A DNA stretch of 64,000 bases. It comes from Hugenholtzia roseola DSM 9546 (GTDB lineage Bacteria > Bacteroidota > Bacteroidia > Cytophagales > Bernardetiaceae). The stretch covers positions 62,001-126,000 of the forward strand of contig NZ_AUGI01000032.1 in NCBI RefSeq assembly GCF_000422585.1, given 5' to 3'. Under the pieces are notes generated by a model. It saw nothing but the letters and a program-made list of their open reading frames with translations. It ran no database searches and was not told the origin of the DNA. A program made the translations under genes and the position numbers. Position 1 is the stretch's first letter. Each line of letters starts with the position of its first letter. Positions 1-7,927 of this stretch are shown here, in pieces.

Positions 1-663
1 ACTAAGCAAACCCGCTACCAAGCCTTTGACAAACTGCCTGATTTTTTGGGCTAACTTATTTTCAAAAAATAAAGTCTTGAATTTGAACACCACAAAAAGA
101 AGCCCCAAAAATAGAAGCACCACCAAAGGCACAAGCCAAAAGGATTGGGCAAGCAAGCCATCGAGTTGGGTCTGATAGGTTTGTAAGTCTATTTTATCGC
201 CTAAAATTTGTTCTAACCTGCTAATTTCTATCCAAAAAGTGAGAAGACAAAGCGTGAGCAAGACCAAAAAGTCGAAAGTCCGTTCAGTAATCACCGTACC
301 CAAAGAAACCTCCGTAGGCACACCTGCATTTTTATCCAATGCCACACAGCGCACCAATTCGCCCGCTCTGGGCAGAAGCAAGTTGCCCAAATAGCCCGTC
401 ATGACCGCAAAAAAAGCCCTGCTCACACTCACACGATAGCCCAAAGGCGCAAGCGCAAGCCGCCATCGTGCGCCTCTACTAAGGTGGCTTATCGCCCCCA
501 AAAGCATAGAGAGCAAGACCCAACCAAAATTAGCCTTCCCAAGTTTGGCAAACATCTCTGCCATATCTACATCACGATAGAGCCAATAAAAGAGAAAGGC
601 GGCTATGGAAAAGGAAAGCCCATATTGTAGAGCCTGACGCGGACGTATTTGAAACCCTGCCAT
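1..663 (-). CDS. Flippase-like (UPF0104 / lysylphosphatidylglycerol synthase membrane-domain type) protein, 3' part missing
   Basis: This reading frame is open from the ATG at 663 to the left edge, so 221 N-terminal residues are visible and the C-terminus lies outside the window. The protein begins MAGFQIRPRQALQYGLSFSI and is strongly hydrophobic, with several predicted membrane segments. The stretch with LLSRGxRWRLALxPLGY, a small-residue-rich helix and LPRAGELVR is typical of the UPF0104/YbhN family, whose fold matches the membrane half of lysylphosphatidylglycerol synthase. These are inner-membrane proteins thought to move lipids or lipid-linked molecules; the substrate here is unknown. 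No soluble aminoacyl-transfer domain is visible. A second protein of similar type is encoded at 3213-4274. Confidence 0.75.
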   Translation of the reverse strand, partial: MAGFQIRPRQALQYGLSFSIAAFLFYWLYRDVDMAEMFAKLGKANFGWVLLSMLLGAISHLSRGARWRLALAPLGYRVSVSRAFFAVMTGYLGNLLLPRAGELVRCVALDKNAGVPTEVSLGTVITERTFDFLVLLTLCLLTFWIEISRLEQILGDKIDLQTYQTQLDGLLAQSFWLVPLVVLLFLGLLFVVFKFKTLFFENKLAQKIRQFVKGLVAGLLS

Positions 664-696
664 CTTTTGTAGAGAAAAATGTAGAGGAAAAATAAA

Positions 697-731
697 ACAA
701 AAAAAGCCTGCACTTTTCAGTACAGGCTTTT
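697..731 (-). terminator. Rho-independent terminator of the tRNA unit
   Basis: On the minus strand, directly after tRNA-Asn, AAGCCTG pairs with CAGGCTT around a short loop and is followed by a run of seven T. It should end the tRNA-Phe/tRNA-Asn transcript before the flippase-like gene. Confidence 0.8.
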
Positions 732-732
732 G

Positions 733-806
733 CTCCCCCTGCTGGACTCGAACCAGCGACCCTCTGATTAACAGTCAGATGCTCTAACCAACTGAGCTAA
801 GGAGGA
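733..806 (-). tRNA. tRNA-Asn (anticodon GTT)
   Basis: The minus strand reads as a complete 74-nt cloverleaf. The 5' acceptor TCCTCCT pairs with the 3' AGGGGGA, the D-loop contains AGCTCAGTTGG, the anticodon loop is CTGTTAA with anticodon GTT, and the T-arm holds GGTTCGAGTCC. The discriminator base is G. A full CCA is not encoded, since the next bases are CAA. It follows tRNA-Phe in the same direction with about 117 bp between them. Confidence 0.95.
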
Positions 807-923
807 ATTTGCGTCTTGTGTGGCTTTTTTGAAAAAGCCACACAAAGTTGCGCGATTTTTTTCAAATTTCCAAATTTCAAGAAAAATATTTTTGCCTACT
901 TTTCAATTATTTAGAATTTCTTG

Positions 924-996
924 TGGTGATGAGTGGACTCGAACCACCGACACACGGATTTTCAGTCCGACGCTCTACCAGCTGAGCTACATCACC
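924..996 (-). tRNA. tRNA-Phe (anticodon GAA)
   Basis: The minus strand gives a complete 73-nt cloverleaf. GGTGATG pairs with CATCACC in the acceptor stem, AGCTCAGCTGG lies in the D-arm, the anticodon loop CTGAAAA carries GAA, and GGTTCGAGTCC forms the T-arm. The discriminator is A and CCA is not encoded in full. A Bacteroidota-type promoter lies about 130 bp upstream. Confidence 0.95.
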
Positions 997-1126
997 TTTT
1001 TGTCTTACTTTTCCAAAACCAAACTTGCGATTTAAAAGTTCCTTTTTAAGGGTTCTTTTCTTTTTTGCTTTCTCTTTTTTGTGTTTGAGAATCAAAAACT
1101 GCTCTTCGTTGTCCGTTTTGGTGATG

Positions 1127-1158
1127 CAAAGGTAGGGCGTTTTTTTCGAAGCTCCAAA
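1127..1158 (-). promoter_or_regulatory. Bacteroidota-type promoter for the tRNA unit
   Basis: On the minus strand a -33 TTTG (1158-1155) is followed after 20 bp by a -7 TACCTTTG (1134-1127), which fits the primary sigma consensus of Bacteroidota, TTTG-N19/20-TAnnTTTG. It points at tRNA-Phe. Confidence 0.65.
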
Positions 1159-1465
1159 TTTTCCTACGTAATTTTTTGAAAAAAGTTGGATTTTTTTCGT
1201 TGTGATTTGATTATCAGGCGTTTAAATTTCGATTTTTTTTCTGTTTTTAGCCGCTTTTCAAGAGAAGCAACCCTATCAAAAGGCTTTTCGTACAAAGGGT
1301 ACGAAAGTAGGTGCGGCGTTTGGAAAGCAGTGGCAAAGGCAGGCGAAAAGTTCGGAAGGCACTCCCAAGAAAACGAAAAATGGCGGCTTTACATAGCATT
1401 TATTTGGCTTTCACAAGAATTTAATAGCGGGGTCTTTGGATTTTCATAGTAGCTTTAAAATTTTT

Positions 1466-1497
1466 TTTGTTAGAAAAGCAAAATAGTCCTATTTTTG
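1466..1497 (+). promoter_or_regulatory. Bacteroidota-type promoter for the DksA/TraR-like gene
   Basis: TTTG at 1466-1469 is followed after 20 bp by TATTTTTG at 1490-1497, a full match to TTTG-N20-TAnnTTTG. Transcription would begin about 45-50 bp before the ATG at 1553. Confidence 0.65.
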
Positions 1498-1552
1498 CGC
1501 TGTTTTTCAAATCGCGCATCTACCGACGCAAAACTACGCAAATAGAAACCAC

Positions 1553-1939
1553 ATGGAAACGACACATACCAACGAACCTACGCGCTATTCGGCAGAAGAT
1601 TTAGCCGAGTTTGAAGCCGTCATCCTTACCAAACTCAATAAGGCGCGTCAGGATTTGAGCCATCTCAAATCTTCAATTTCGCGCGATGTCTATGGCGAGG
1701 AAGGCAGAAGCAACGTCAGCACCTTCGACGATGGCGCAGATGCCTTAGAAAAAGAGGAACTCAATCAGTTAGCTGCACGCACCCAGCGTTTTATTGCCGA
1801 TTTGGAACGTGCCTTATTTCGCATCAAAAATGGCACTTATGGCATTTGCATCGATACAGGAAAACTTATTCCCAAAGCCCGCCTTTTGGCTGTCCCCCAC
1901 ACGCAGCAGAGCATCGAGGCAAAAATGGGAAGAAAATAG
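1553..1939 (+). CDS. DksA/TraR-family regulator with degenerate zinc finger
   Basis: This 128-residue protein has the DksA/TraR layout: a long helical N-terminal coiled coil (about residues 15-85) and a C-terminal finger region with GTYGICIDTGKLIPKARL followed by AVP. DksA-type proteins enter the RNA polymerase secondary channel and tune initiation. The four zinc-binding cysteines of classical DksA are lost here. Only one Cys remains (GICIDTG), and the last pair is replaced in the segment TQQSIEAK. Such cysteine-poor versions are common in Bacteroidota. The ATG at 1553 is preceded by a good promoter. The MITE-like repeat begins 114 bp downstream. Family assignment is firm; the exact target is inferred. 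Confidence 0.88.
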   Translation: METTHTNEPTRYSAEDLAEFEAVILTKLNKARQDLSHLKSSISRDVYGEEGRSNVSTFDDGADALEKEELNQLAARTQRFIADLERALFRIKNGTYGICIDTGKLIPKARLLAVPHTQQSIEAKMGRK

Positions 1940-2053
1940 GGAAGAAAGTAAGGAAGAAAATAGGTTTGATATGTATTGTATCATAGCGAATCGCTTTTTG
2001 CTAAAAACTTCTAAAAACTTCGCTAAAAACTTCATAGAATAGGGCTTGCAAAC

Positions 2054-2273
2054 GGCGTTGTTACAACGATAAAAGTCTTAAATGCACCCCACCCCAAACC
2101 TCGCCCCCATAGGGCGGGGCTTTTATTTTCGCTATCATTTTTTTGCATTTATGCAAAAAAATGATTTGGTTTTCGAACCCTCCCCTATGGGGGGAGGGCA
2201 GGGTGGGGGTTCAGCAGGTTTGCACGAAGCACAAAACCCCGTTTTTTGACATGCTGACCGTTGTAACAACGCC
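2054..2273 (+). repeat. MITE-like 220-bp dispersed repeat, copy 1
   Basis: The element starts GGCGTTGTTACAACG and ends with its exact reverse complement, giving 15-bp perfect terminal inverted repeats. It is flanked by cttgcaaac (2045-2053) and cttccaaac (2274-2282), a 9-bp direct repeat with one mismatch that looks like a target-site duplication. Inside are a GC-rich hairpin around CCCCCATAGGGCGGGG, a perfect 15-bp palindrome with a 2-nt centre (2134-2165), and a second GC-rich palindrome around CCCTCCCCTATGGGGGG. No transposase is encoded. A near-identical copy lies in the opposite orientation at 60671-60890. The gap between the DksA-like and DinB-like genes (1940-2455) holds only this element and the terminator at 2318. 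Confidence 0.85.
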
Positions 2274-2311
2274 CTTCCAAACTTTATTCTGTGAAGTTTT
2301 GGTTTTTTCAG

Positions 2312-2353
2312 ACAAAAAATAAATCCTGCCTTTTCAATAGGGCAGGATTTATT
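2312..2353 (-). terminator. Rho-independent terminator after the DinB-like gene
   Basis: A perfect 13-bp stem, AATAAATCCTGCC at 2318-2330 and GGCAGGATTTATT at 2341-2353, encloses a 10-nt loop. Read on the minus strand it ends in a T-run (TTTTTT), so it should stop transcription from 2456-3049. Confidence 0.8.
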
Positions 2354-2455
2354 CACGACTTAATAAACAACTTTTCATTTTTTACGAAAATAAAGTAAAT
2401 ACAATACGTTCATTCTAACTTTAAAAATAGAGTTTAAAAAATAAACTGGGCGTTC

Positions 2456-3049
2456 TTAGAGGCTTTGCGCTTCTACTTCTTTTTGTAGGCTAAGAACGTT
2501 TTGCGCTTGTACGATATGCCGCTCATTGTGGTAAATGATAAATTGCAAGCCATCGCCTAAGCGCAGGCGCACCAAACTCGAAATGCTTGTCGGGATTTTG
2601 ATGCGATTGAGATTTACCTCGCCAGCTCTTTCTATGATACGCAAAAAGTCTTCTTGTTGTTTCAAAAATTCAGAAAGTACGCGCTGTTTTTCTAAATTTT
2701 GTGAGGCAAAGTTGGAAACTTTGAGCGTTTTCATCTTTTGAAGGGGCTGTTTTTTTTGTGGGTCTAAACGGACGGCGGCAATCGCTTTTTTGCCTAACCA
2801 ATTAGAAATGACCTCACTTTCAGGGCGGCTCTGCCTTTCGATGCCTTTTTGGATACGCGCCTTAAAGACGGGAATGTAAAATCTTCCGTAGTAATTGAGG
2901 TGCGCCAAACATTCCAAAACGCTCCACTTTTCGGGCTGCGGCTTCCAATTCAGTTCTCGCTCGGAAAGCGGTACGAAGGTCTGCTGACAAATCTTGGCTG
3001 CCTGCTCGGTAATTTGTTTGAGGTCAGAAAGTAAGACTTGGGTTTGCAT
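2456..3049 (-). CDS. DinB-like four-helix protein
   Basis: This 197-residue protein has the hallmarks of the DinB/YfiT superfamily: an N-terminal helix, then KWSVLECLAHLNYY (about residues 41-54) and a C-terminal HNERHIVQAQNVL helix. The histidines of the LAHLN and HNERH motifs are the usual divalent-metal ligands. Members are cytoplasmic metal-dependent enzymes or thiol-related transferases, but the reaction of this one cannot be read from sequence. It has no signal peptide and starts at the ATG at 3049. It is transcribed towards its own strong terminator. The flippase-like gene upstream ends 163 bp away on the same strand, so a shared transcript is possible. Confidence 0.82.
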   Translation of the reverse strand: MQTQVLLSDLKQITEQAAKICQQTFVPLSERELNWKPQPEKWSVLECLAHLNYYGRFYIPVFKARIQKGIERQSRPESEVISNWLGKKAIAAVRLDPQKKQPLQKMKTLKVSNFASQNLEKQRVLSEFLKQQEDFLRIIERAGEVNLNRIKIPTSISSLVRLRLGDGLQFIIYHNERHIVQAQNVLSLQKEVEAQSL

Positions 3050-3212
3050 ACAAAAAAAGTTAGGTAGGATAAGAATAACTGCACAAAGGCAGTGTTTTCA
3101 CTCTTATACTCTTTTGTTTGAAAAAGGTTGCAGTAGGTTGAAAAATCCTTGAAAAGTTATAGTAAGAATAATTTTTTTATCTTTTTTAAAGAATTTTATT
3201 AGACAAAAAAAA

Positions 3213-4274
3213 TTAAATTTTGTCTTTTGGAAGGCTAAAAAATAATGACCCGCCCCAACAGAATCCCAAAAAGGTAGGCAAGAATAAATTGAAAAACCAA
3301 ATGCACAGAGAAGCAAGTAAGACAGGTAGCAGGTTTGCGCCTAATTGCTCGAAAACAAGAATAGCCGCCCCTTCGCGCAAGCCCAAGTCAAAAAATAAAT
3401 TAAAAAAAGGAAATAGCGATTTTAAAAAATAAGTAGCCATCACGCCTAAAATGCAGTCTTCTACTTTCAAATCTGAATCGAAAAGAAAGAGCAAAAGCGC
3501 GAATTGTGCCGTAAAGACACTATAACGGAAAAAAGAAAGCCCCAATAGTTGAAAAAGCGTCTTCCAACGGTGCAGGGCTATATTTTGGCGGTAAAAAAAT
3601 TGTATCTTTTCTAAGATTTTAGGTTTCGAAAAAGCACCTCGAAGGGCTAAAAAAGCAAGAATTAGCCCTACCAAAAAAAATGCTAAGAAAAAAAGTACAA
3701 CTTCGGAGTAAGCAGCAAATGGATTTGTAAATCTTTCTCGCATCAGAAACCAAAAAGCAGGCAGCCCCAATAAGTAAGTGAAAGCATTTTGTGTCAGGGC
3801 ATTGAGGCTTAGAAGGGTATAGGGCAGAGCCGCAGGGCTATTTTCGAGCCTATGCAGCGGCACTACCCACAAACGTCCGAGCAAGTTTCCAAAAGGCAGT
3901 GCCACAGAAACGGCTAATCCTACCCAAACGCTTTTCCATGCCTTGCGTAGTGAAATGGATAGGAAAGGCAGGCAGAGCAGTTGCCATTTTCGCGCTTCTG
4001 CATACCAATTAAGTGCGATTCCCAGAAAAAAAAGCCCCCAGATGCTCCAATATTGTGCAGAATCCGATTTTTTTTGCAAATTTTGTAACCATAAATCCCA
4101 TTGCTTAGGGAGGCTACTTTTGCTTTGTAGCGATTGAAAGAGCAAAAAAAGGATACCCAAGCCTAAGAGAGCTTTGAGAAAAAGTCCTATCTTTTGTAAG
4201 TTTTTATTTTTTAGATTTTTTTTAATCCAAAAAATAAAAAAGCCATATTGCTTTAAAAACCAAAGTCGCTGCAT
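3213..4274 (-). CDS. Polytopic membrane protein, flippase-like (UPF0104-related)
   Basis: This 353-residue protein has a basic N-terminus and about eight hydrophobic segments. The region WYAEARKWQLLCLPFLSISL, then a helix rich in small residues (VGLAVSVALPFGNLLGRLW), resembles UPF0104/lysylphosphatidylglycerol synthase membrane-domain proteins. The C-terminal LFFDLGLREGAAILVFEQLG also recalls the RxGE/GxREG loops of that group. The similarity is weaker than for the protein at 1-663, so the family call is an inference. The first 35 residues are very lysine-rich (KKNLKNKNLQK). Its start at 4274 lies 88 bp from the divergent ruvC start. Confidence 0.6.
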   Translation of the reverse strand: MQRLWFLKQYGFFIFWIKKNLKNKNLQKIGLFLKALLGLGILFLLFQSLQSKSSLPKQWDLWLQNLQKKSDSAQYWSIWGLFFLGIALNWYAEARKWQLLCLPFLSISLRKAWKSVWVGLAVSVALPFGNLLGRLWVVPLHRLENSPAALPYTLLSLNALTQNAFTYLLGLPAFWFLMRERFTNPFAAYSEVVLFFLAFFLVGLILAFLALRGAFSKPKILEKIQFFYRQNIALHRWKTLFQLLGLSFFRYSVFTAQFALLLFLFDSDLKVEDCILGVMATYFLKSLFPFFNLFFDLGLREGAAILVFEQLGANLLPVLLASLCIWFFNLFLPTFLGFCWGGSLFFSLPKDKI

Positions 4275-4362
4275 ATTGTACGATATGATGCCCCACCATC
4301 GAGCCGATTCTGCCTACAAAGGTAATATAAAATCTTGTTTTATTACAGAAAATTAGACCATT

Positions 4363-4962
4363 ATGAACCATCAAGAACTTGAAATAGAAAAAGTTATTTT
4401 GGGAATAGACCCCGGTACGCAAATCTTGGGTTATGGCGTGATTGGTATTAGTGCTAAAAAAGAACTTTTGCTTTTACAGTTGGGGGTTTTGCACCTCAAA
4501 CAATACGAAAATCATTACACGCGCCTGCAAAAGATTTTTGAGCGGCTCACCCTTTTAATAGACGAATTTAGACCCCAAGAGATGGCTTTGGAAGCCCCTT
4601 TTTTTGGAAAAAACGTACAATCGATGCTCAAATTGGGCAGAGCGCAAGGCGTTGCGATGGCGGCGGCACTTTCGCAGCAGTTGCCCGTTTTCGAGTACGC
4701 GCCCTTGAAAGTCAAGCAGGCGGTTACGGGTAGTGGGGCGGCTTCGAAGGAGCAGGTGGCGCGTATGTTGCAGACGCTTTTTCACTTCAAAGAAATCCCC
4801 GAACTTTTAGATGCCACAGACGCTGTGGCAGTGGCGGTTTGTCATTATTTCGAGAGTCGCGAAGGAGGGCTGCCCCAAGTTAAGCCTACAAAAGGCAAAA
4901 AAGGAGGCAGCAAAGGCAGTTGGGCGCAATTTTTATCCGAAAATCCAGATAGAAAATTGTGA
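4363..4962 (+). CDS. ruvC: RuvC Holliday junction resolvase
   Basis: The 199-residue product has the RuvC RNase H-like fold motifs in order: ILGIDPGTQILGYGV with the first catalytic Asp at residue 16, MALEAPFFGKNVQSMLKLG with the second acidic residue, and LDATDAVAVAVCH with the C-terminal acidic pair. RuvC cuts Holliday junctions during recombination, working with RuvAB. Typical RuvC is 160-190 residues. The extra length is a C-terminal basic tail (KGKKGGSKGSW). ruvA and ruvB are not in the window. The 3' end lies in an 18-bp tandem duplication at 4951-4986. Confidence 0.95.
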   Translation: MNHQELEIEKVILGIDPGTQILGYGVIGISAKKELLLLQLGVLHLKQYENHYTRLQKIFERLTLLIDEFRPQEMALEAPFFGKNVQSMLKLGRAQGVAMAAALSQQLPVFEYAPLKVKQAVTGSGAASKEQVARMLQTLFHFKEIPELLDATDAVAVAVCHYFESREGGLPQVKPTKGKKGGSKGSWAQFLSENPDRKL

Positions 4963-4986
4963 AAGGTTAGAAAATTGTGAAAGGTT
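4951..4986 (+). repeat. Two tandem copies of an 18-bp unit at the ruvC stop codon
   Basis: The unit agaaaattgtgaaaggtt occurs twice in direct succession (4951-4968 and 4969-4986) and a third partial copy (agaaaatttt) follows. The ruvC TGA stop at 4960-4962 lies in the first copy, and the same TGA context recurs in the second. Confidence 0.85.
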
Positions 4987-5031
4987 AGAAAATTTTAAAA
5001 TTAGAAAATCATATTAAAAAACTATAAAAGT

Positions 5032-5502
5032 TTATCTTTTGTTACAATCGTCTAATTTGAGTAGGTCGGTAGTCTTCTCTTCGAGCGTGAAAGTGTATTC
5101 CGAAAGGTTCATATAAACGATAAGCCTCTGTTCGCTTTCTTTCCAAAGTAGCCAGCCTTTTTGTAGGGAGTCGTTCTGTTCTTTGTACTCGAAATGGATT
5201 TTGCCATCTTTTTCTTCTTTGACTTTGTTTAAGGGAACGAAACGCATCATATCTTGCATCATAATCGCCAAAGTAGGGGCAGTGGGGTCGCCCAAATCCA
5301 CTGAAAGGCTGTGTGCGGCTTTTCCACAAAGGGTAAAGAAGACAAATTCGCCATCTTGTTCTGTAATTTCTACAAAATCGTGCTGTGCAAGGGTTTTGAG
5401 TGTTTTGTCTTGTGCTTGTGTATTAGAAAGATTGTAGAGGCTTAGGAAGCCCAATAATCCGATAGCCAAAAGGCGTGAAAGGCGTGTAGGAAGTGCGAGC
5501 AT
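5032..5502 (-). CDS. Exported protein of unknown function
   Basis: This 156-residue protein begins with a basic n-region and a hydrophobic core (LLAIGLLGFLSLYNLSNTQA) that reads as a signal peptide, cleaved near QAQD. The mature part is small, charged and beta-rich, with HDFVEITEQDGEFVFFTLCG near its start and a C-terminal SEYTFTLEEKTTDLL. I do not recognise a family. It lies 46 bp after the TPR gene at 5549-6826 on the same strand and probably shares its transcript, so both may act in the envelope. Confidence 0.65.
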   Translation of the reverse strand: MLALPTRLSRLLAIGLLGFLSLYNLSNTQAQDKTLKTLAQHDFVEITEQDGEFVFFTLCGKAAHSLSVDLGDPTAPTLAIMMQDMMRFVPLNKVKEEKDGKIHFEYKEQNDSLQKGWLLWKESEQRLIVYMNLSEYTFTLEEKTTDLLKLDDCNKR

Positions 5503-5548
5503 GCGAGTATAAAGGGAGGATATTGAGGATAGTTTTTAGATAAAAAGA

Positions 5549-6826
5549 TTAAGGATTTAGGAGTTCCATGGCTGCCATTCTGAAAATGGGCGTGCCTACT
5601 TTTTTGAGGTAGGTTTCGGCTTTGTTTTTGTCGCCTGCTTCGTGATAGAGTTTGCCTAAGGTGAAGGCAAAAAGTGAGCGTAAGTCGTTGGAAATACTAC
5701 TCAATGCGACCAGATGTTGCAATTCGTTCAGCCCTTCGCTCTTTTTTCCTGCTCTATAAAGTGCTAAGGCATTTAGAAAGCGAATATCGTAGCGGCTTGG
5801 CAGGGTTTTGAGGCACTCTTGGGCGGCTAAGTAGGCGTTTTCAAATTGTTGGTTTTCAAGATAAAAACGCGCCAAATCGCCGTATTTTTTGGCTCTATTT
5901 TCCTGATTGTTTTCGTGCCAGATGGCATTTTTCAAGACTTCTATTTTGGGGCTATGATTGACTTGCTGATTGATGATGGTGAGTTTTAAATCGCGTGCTA
6001 AGGTGTAGGCAGGCTCTATTTCGAGGGTCTTATCGAGGTATTTTTGTGCTTCTTCAAAGAGGTACATCTGTTGGAAGGCTTGTGCAATGGCGTAGTGGTA
6101 TTCAGGAGTCATGCGCACGATTTGATTTTTAAACGTGCCATAGTTTGCCTTTACTAAGGCTTCTTTTGCCTTTGTGTAGTTTTTGAGTTGGAAATAGGCG
6201 ATACCAAGTTGTAGATAGTAGCGGGCATTTTCTTCGGGCGAATTGCCTGCAAGCAAAGGCAGGGCAGCTTCTATGTGTCTGATGGCTACGGCATGATTTT
6301 GTTTTAGATTTTGAAACCAAGCCCCAAAAAAGAGAAATTCAGCATTTTTTGAATCTAACATTAAGGCATCTTGTACGTGTTTTTCGGCAAGGGAAAGGCT
6401 TTGTTGTTGGTAGATAATTTTGAGAATTTGGAGCTTATGCGCAACCTTTTCGGCAGGGTCGGTTTCATAGACAAAAGCCTTGTCTAAATAAAAGAGGGTC
6501 TTATCTAAATTCCGCTGTTGCCCATAGATGCGAGCCAAACCGACTAAGGCTTCCAAATCGTCGGGTTTGAGTTTGAGTGCCTTTTCAAAACAAAGACGCG
6601 CGTCTTCTGTATTTTTTTTCAAGACATAGCATTTCCCTTGTTGGACAAAAAATTTATAGTTCGAGGGGTCTTTCGAAATAGCCTTGTCGTATTCGGAAAT
6701 TGCCGCATCATATTGCCTTTGGTGGCGATGTTGTTCTGCCTGAACATAGTGATTGAGTGCGTCGGGTTGCGCCCACGCCGAACTTATATAAAAAATAAAA
6801 CCGATAAACCAAAATAAAAACTTCAT
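5549..6826 (-). CDS. Exported tetratricopeptide-repeat protein
   Basis: The frame is open from 6889, but the ATG at 6826 gives a clean signal peptide, MKFLFWFIGFIFYISSAWAQ, and is chosen as the start (425 residues). The mature protein is made almost wholly of TPR units, for example AISEYDKAISKDPSNYKFF, ARLCFEKALKLKPDDLEALV and AQKYLDKTLEIEPAYTLA, with degenerate units towards the C-terminus. TPR solenoids serve as protein-binding scaffolds; the partner here is unknown. It is followed by a small exported protein in the same direction. Confidence 0.82.
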   Translation of the reverse strand: MKFLFWFIGFIFYISSAWAQPDALNHYVQAEQHRHQRQYDAAISEYDKAISKDPSNYKFFVQQGKCYVLKKNTEDARLCFEKALKLKPDDLEALVGLARIYGQQRNLDKTLFYLDKAFVYETDPAEKVAHKLQILKIIYQQQSLSLAEKHVQDALMLDSKNAEFLFFGAWFQNLKQNHAVAIRHIEAALPLLAGNSPEENARYYLQLGIAYFQLKNYTKAKEALVKANYGTFKNQIVRMTPEYHYAIAQAFQQMYLFEEAQKYLDKTLEIEPAYTLARDLKLTIINQQVNHSPKIEVLKNAIWHENNQENRAKKYGDLARFYLENQQFENAYLAAQECLKTLPSRYDIRFLNALALYRAGKKSEGLNELQHLVALSSISNDLRSLFAFTLGKLYHEAGDKNKAETYLKKVGTPIFRMAAMELLNP

Positions 6827-7456
6827 CTCTACTTTTTGGGGTAAACGTGAAAAAACAAGCGATTTGCACCTATGGCTCTGCCCTATCAATTTTTCGAGTG
6901 CAGGGCATTTATTGTGCCACCATATAGGGGCAAAATTTAGGTTTGGTCAGATAGAAGGCTTTTCGTTTTGTTTTGCAGGGGCGTGCTAACTTTGCCCTAC
7001 AAAAAAGTCTTGACTGGCGGAAGGCAGACACAAAGTGAATAGTTCAAAGCGGTTTGTTTGGAAAACGTTTGAAAGGCTTTTTTATTGAAAATCAGGATAG
7101 ATAGGGCTGAGATATTTTATTTTTCCAAAGTCTTTTGCAATGATAAAGCCAATTTTTGCGTTGTAGTAAGAAAAGGCGATTTGGGGCTTCGGAGACACAT
7201 TTGGTTGTTTTGATGAACTCTTTTTGTACTTCTTCCTTCTTTTATCGTCAGACTAAGAACGAAAAAGCGGCTTTTTTTGTTATCTTATCGTCAAGTGTCC
7301 TTTCTGTTTATGAGGATTGAGTTTTAGAGTGGTGTTGTACCTCTCTTTTGGGTTGATTTTTATTTTAGTTTTTAATCGGACACTTCGCATACCTTTTGGG
7401 TATGAACTTCTTGACTATCTTTATCACAACTTGGGCGCAACTTTCCGTTTTGTGTT
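6827..7456. other. 630-bp divergent intergenic region without a recognised gene
   Basis: This region separates the divergent TPR and HEAT genes. I see no credible coding frame and no recognisable structured RNA. One full -7 motif, TAACTTTG, lies on the plus strand at 6987-6994. The nearest TTTG (6967-6970) is only 16 bp away rather than 19-20. A transcript from it would have a leader of about 450 nt before the ATG at 7457. The 3' part is T-rich. Confidence 0.4.
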
Positions 7457-7927
7457 ATGAGCAAAAAAACTACCATTCACTATTTTTGGCGGCTTGCATT
7501 GGCAAATGTTTATTTGCTCAATATGGTTTTGCGCCTGCTAATTTGGAGCGGTAGGCGCGATTGGGTACAAAAAACGCTTCCTTTATTACAGCACCCCAAT
7601 CTGACCATTCGCCGTTTGGTGGTGATAGCCATTCGCAAATATCAGCTCAAAGAAACGCTGCCTACTTTGAAGCAACGTTATGCACAGGAGCCGCTTTCTA
7701 TTCGAATCCAAATCTTGAAAGCGATTCAAAACATAGGCTCTTCGAAAGAAAAAGGCTTTTTAGGGCAGCTTTCGCGTGCTACAAGCAAAGAGGAAGCACT
7801 TTGGGCAATTCGCGCTTTGGTGCGATTGGAAGCCAAAACTTTGGCACAGCAACAGGGAGAACAGGCAAGTCCTTTTTTTGAAAATTACACTATGGCTGCT
7901 CCCTCGAAGGAAACTCCGACTTTTTGA
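7457..7927 (+). CDS. Small HEAT-repeat-like protein with hydrophobic N-terminus
   Basis: This 156-residue protein has an N-terminal hydrophobic stretch (LALANVYLLNMVLRLLIW, about residues 13-30) that may be a membrane anchor. At least three HEAT-like helical pairs follow, such as LLQHPNLTIRRLVVIAIRKY, LKQRYAQEPLSIRIQILKAI and EEALWAIRALVRL. HEAT repeats bind proteins or form scaffolds. No catalytic motif is seen. The last 38 bp overlap the 3' end of the convergent ABC ATPase gene. The function is unknown. Confidence 0.68.
   Translation: MSKKTTIHYFWRLALANVYLLNMVLRLLIWSGRRDWVQKTLPLLQHPNLTIRRLVVIAIRKYQLKETLPTLKQRYAQEPLSIRIQILKAIQNIGSSKEKGFLGQLSRATSKEEALWAIRALVRLEAKTLAQQQGEQASPFFENYTMAAPSKETPTF

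Larger units (their letters stand above)
997..1552. other. Gene-free stretch with two divergent promoters
   Basis: No credible coding region is seen here. Short open frames have no family features and unusual composition. The stretch holds the promoter for the tRNA unit (minus strand, 1127-1158) and the promoter for the DksA-like gene (plus strand, 1466-1497). The 300 bp between them show nothing further that I recognise. Confidence 0.6.

Noticed and set aside
1186-1449. 87-residue open frame between the tRNA genes and the DksA-like gene
   Set aside because: Composition is not protein-like, no domain is visible, and it overlaps promoter sequences.
2135-2356. Open frame across MITE-like copy 1, and its counterpart across copy 2 at 60637-60861, both rich in Pro and Cys
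   Set aside because: Both arise from the GC-rich palindromes of the repeat read in the same phase. They have no start signals or family features and differ outside the repeat.
6995-7456. 6S RNA, RNase P RNA or tmRNA in the long gap
   Set aside because: I looked for the conserved cores and pairing ends and found none that I could support.
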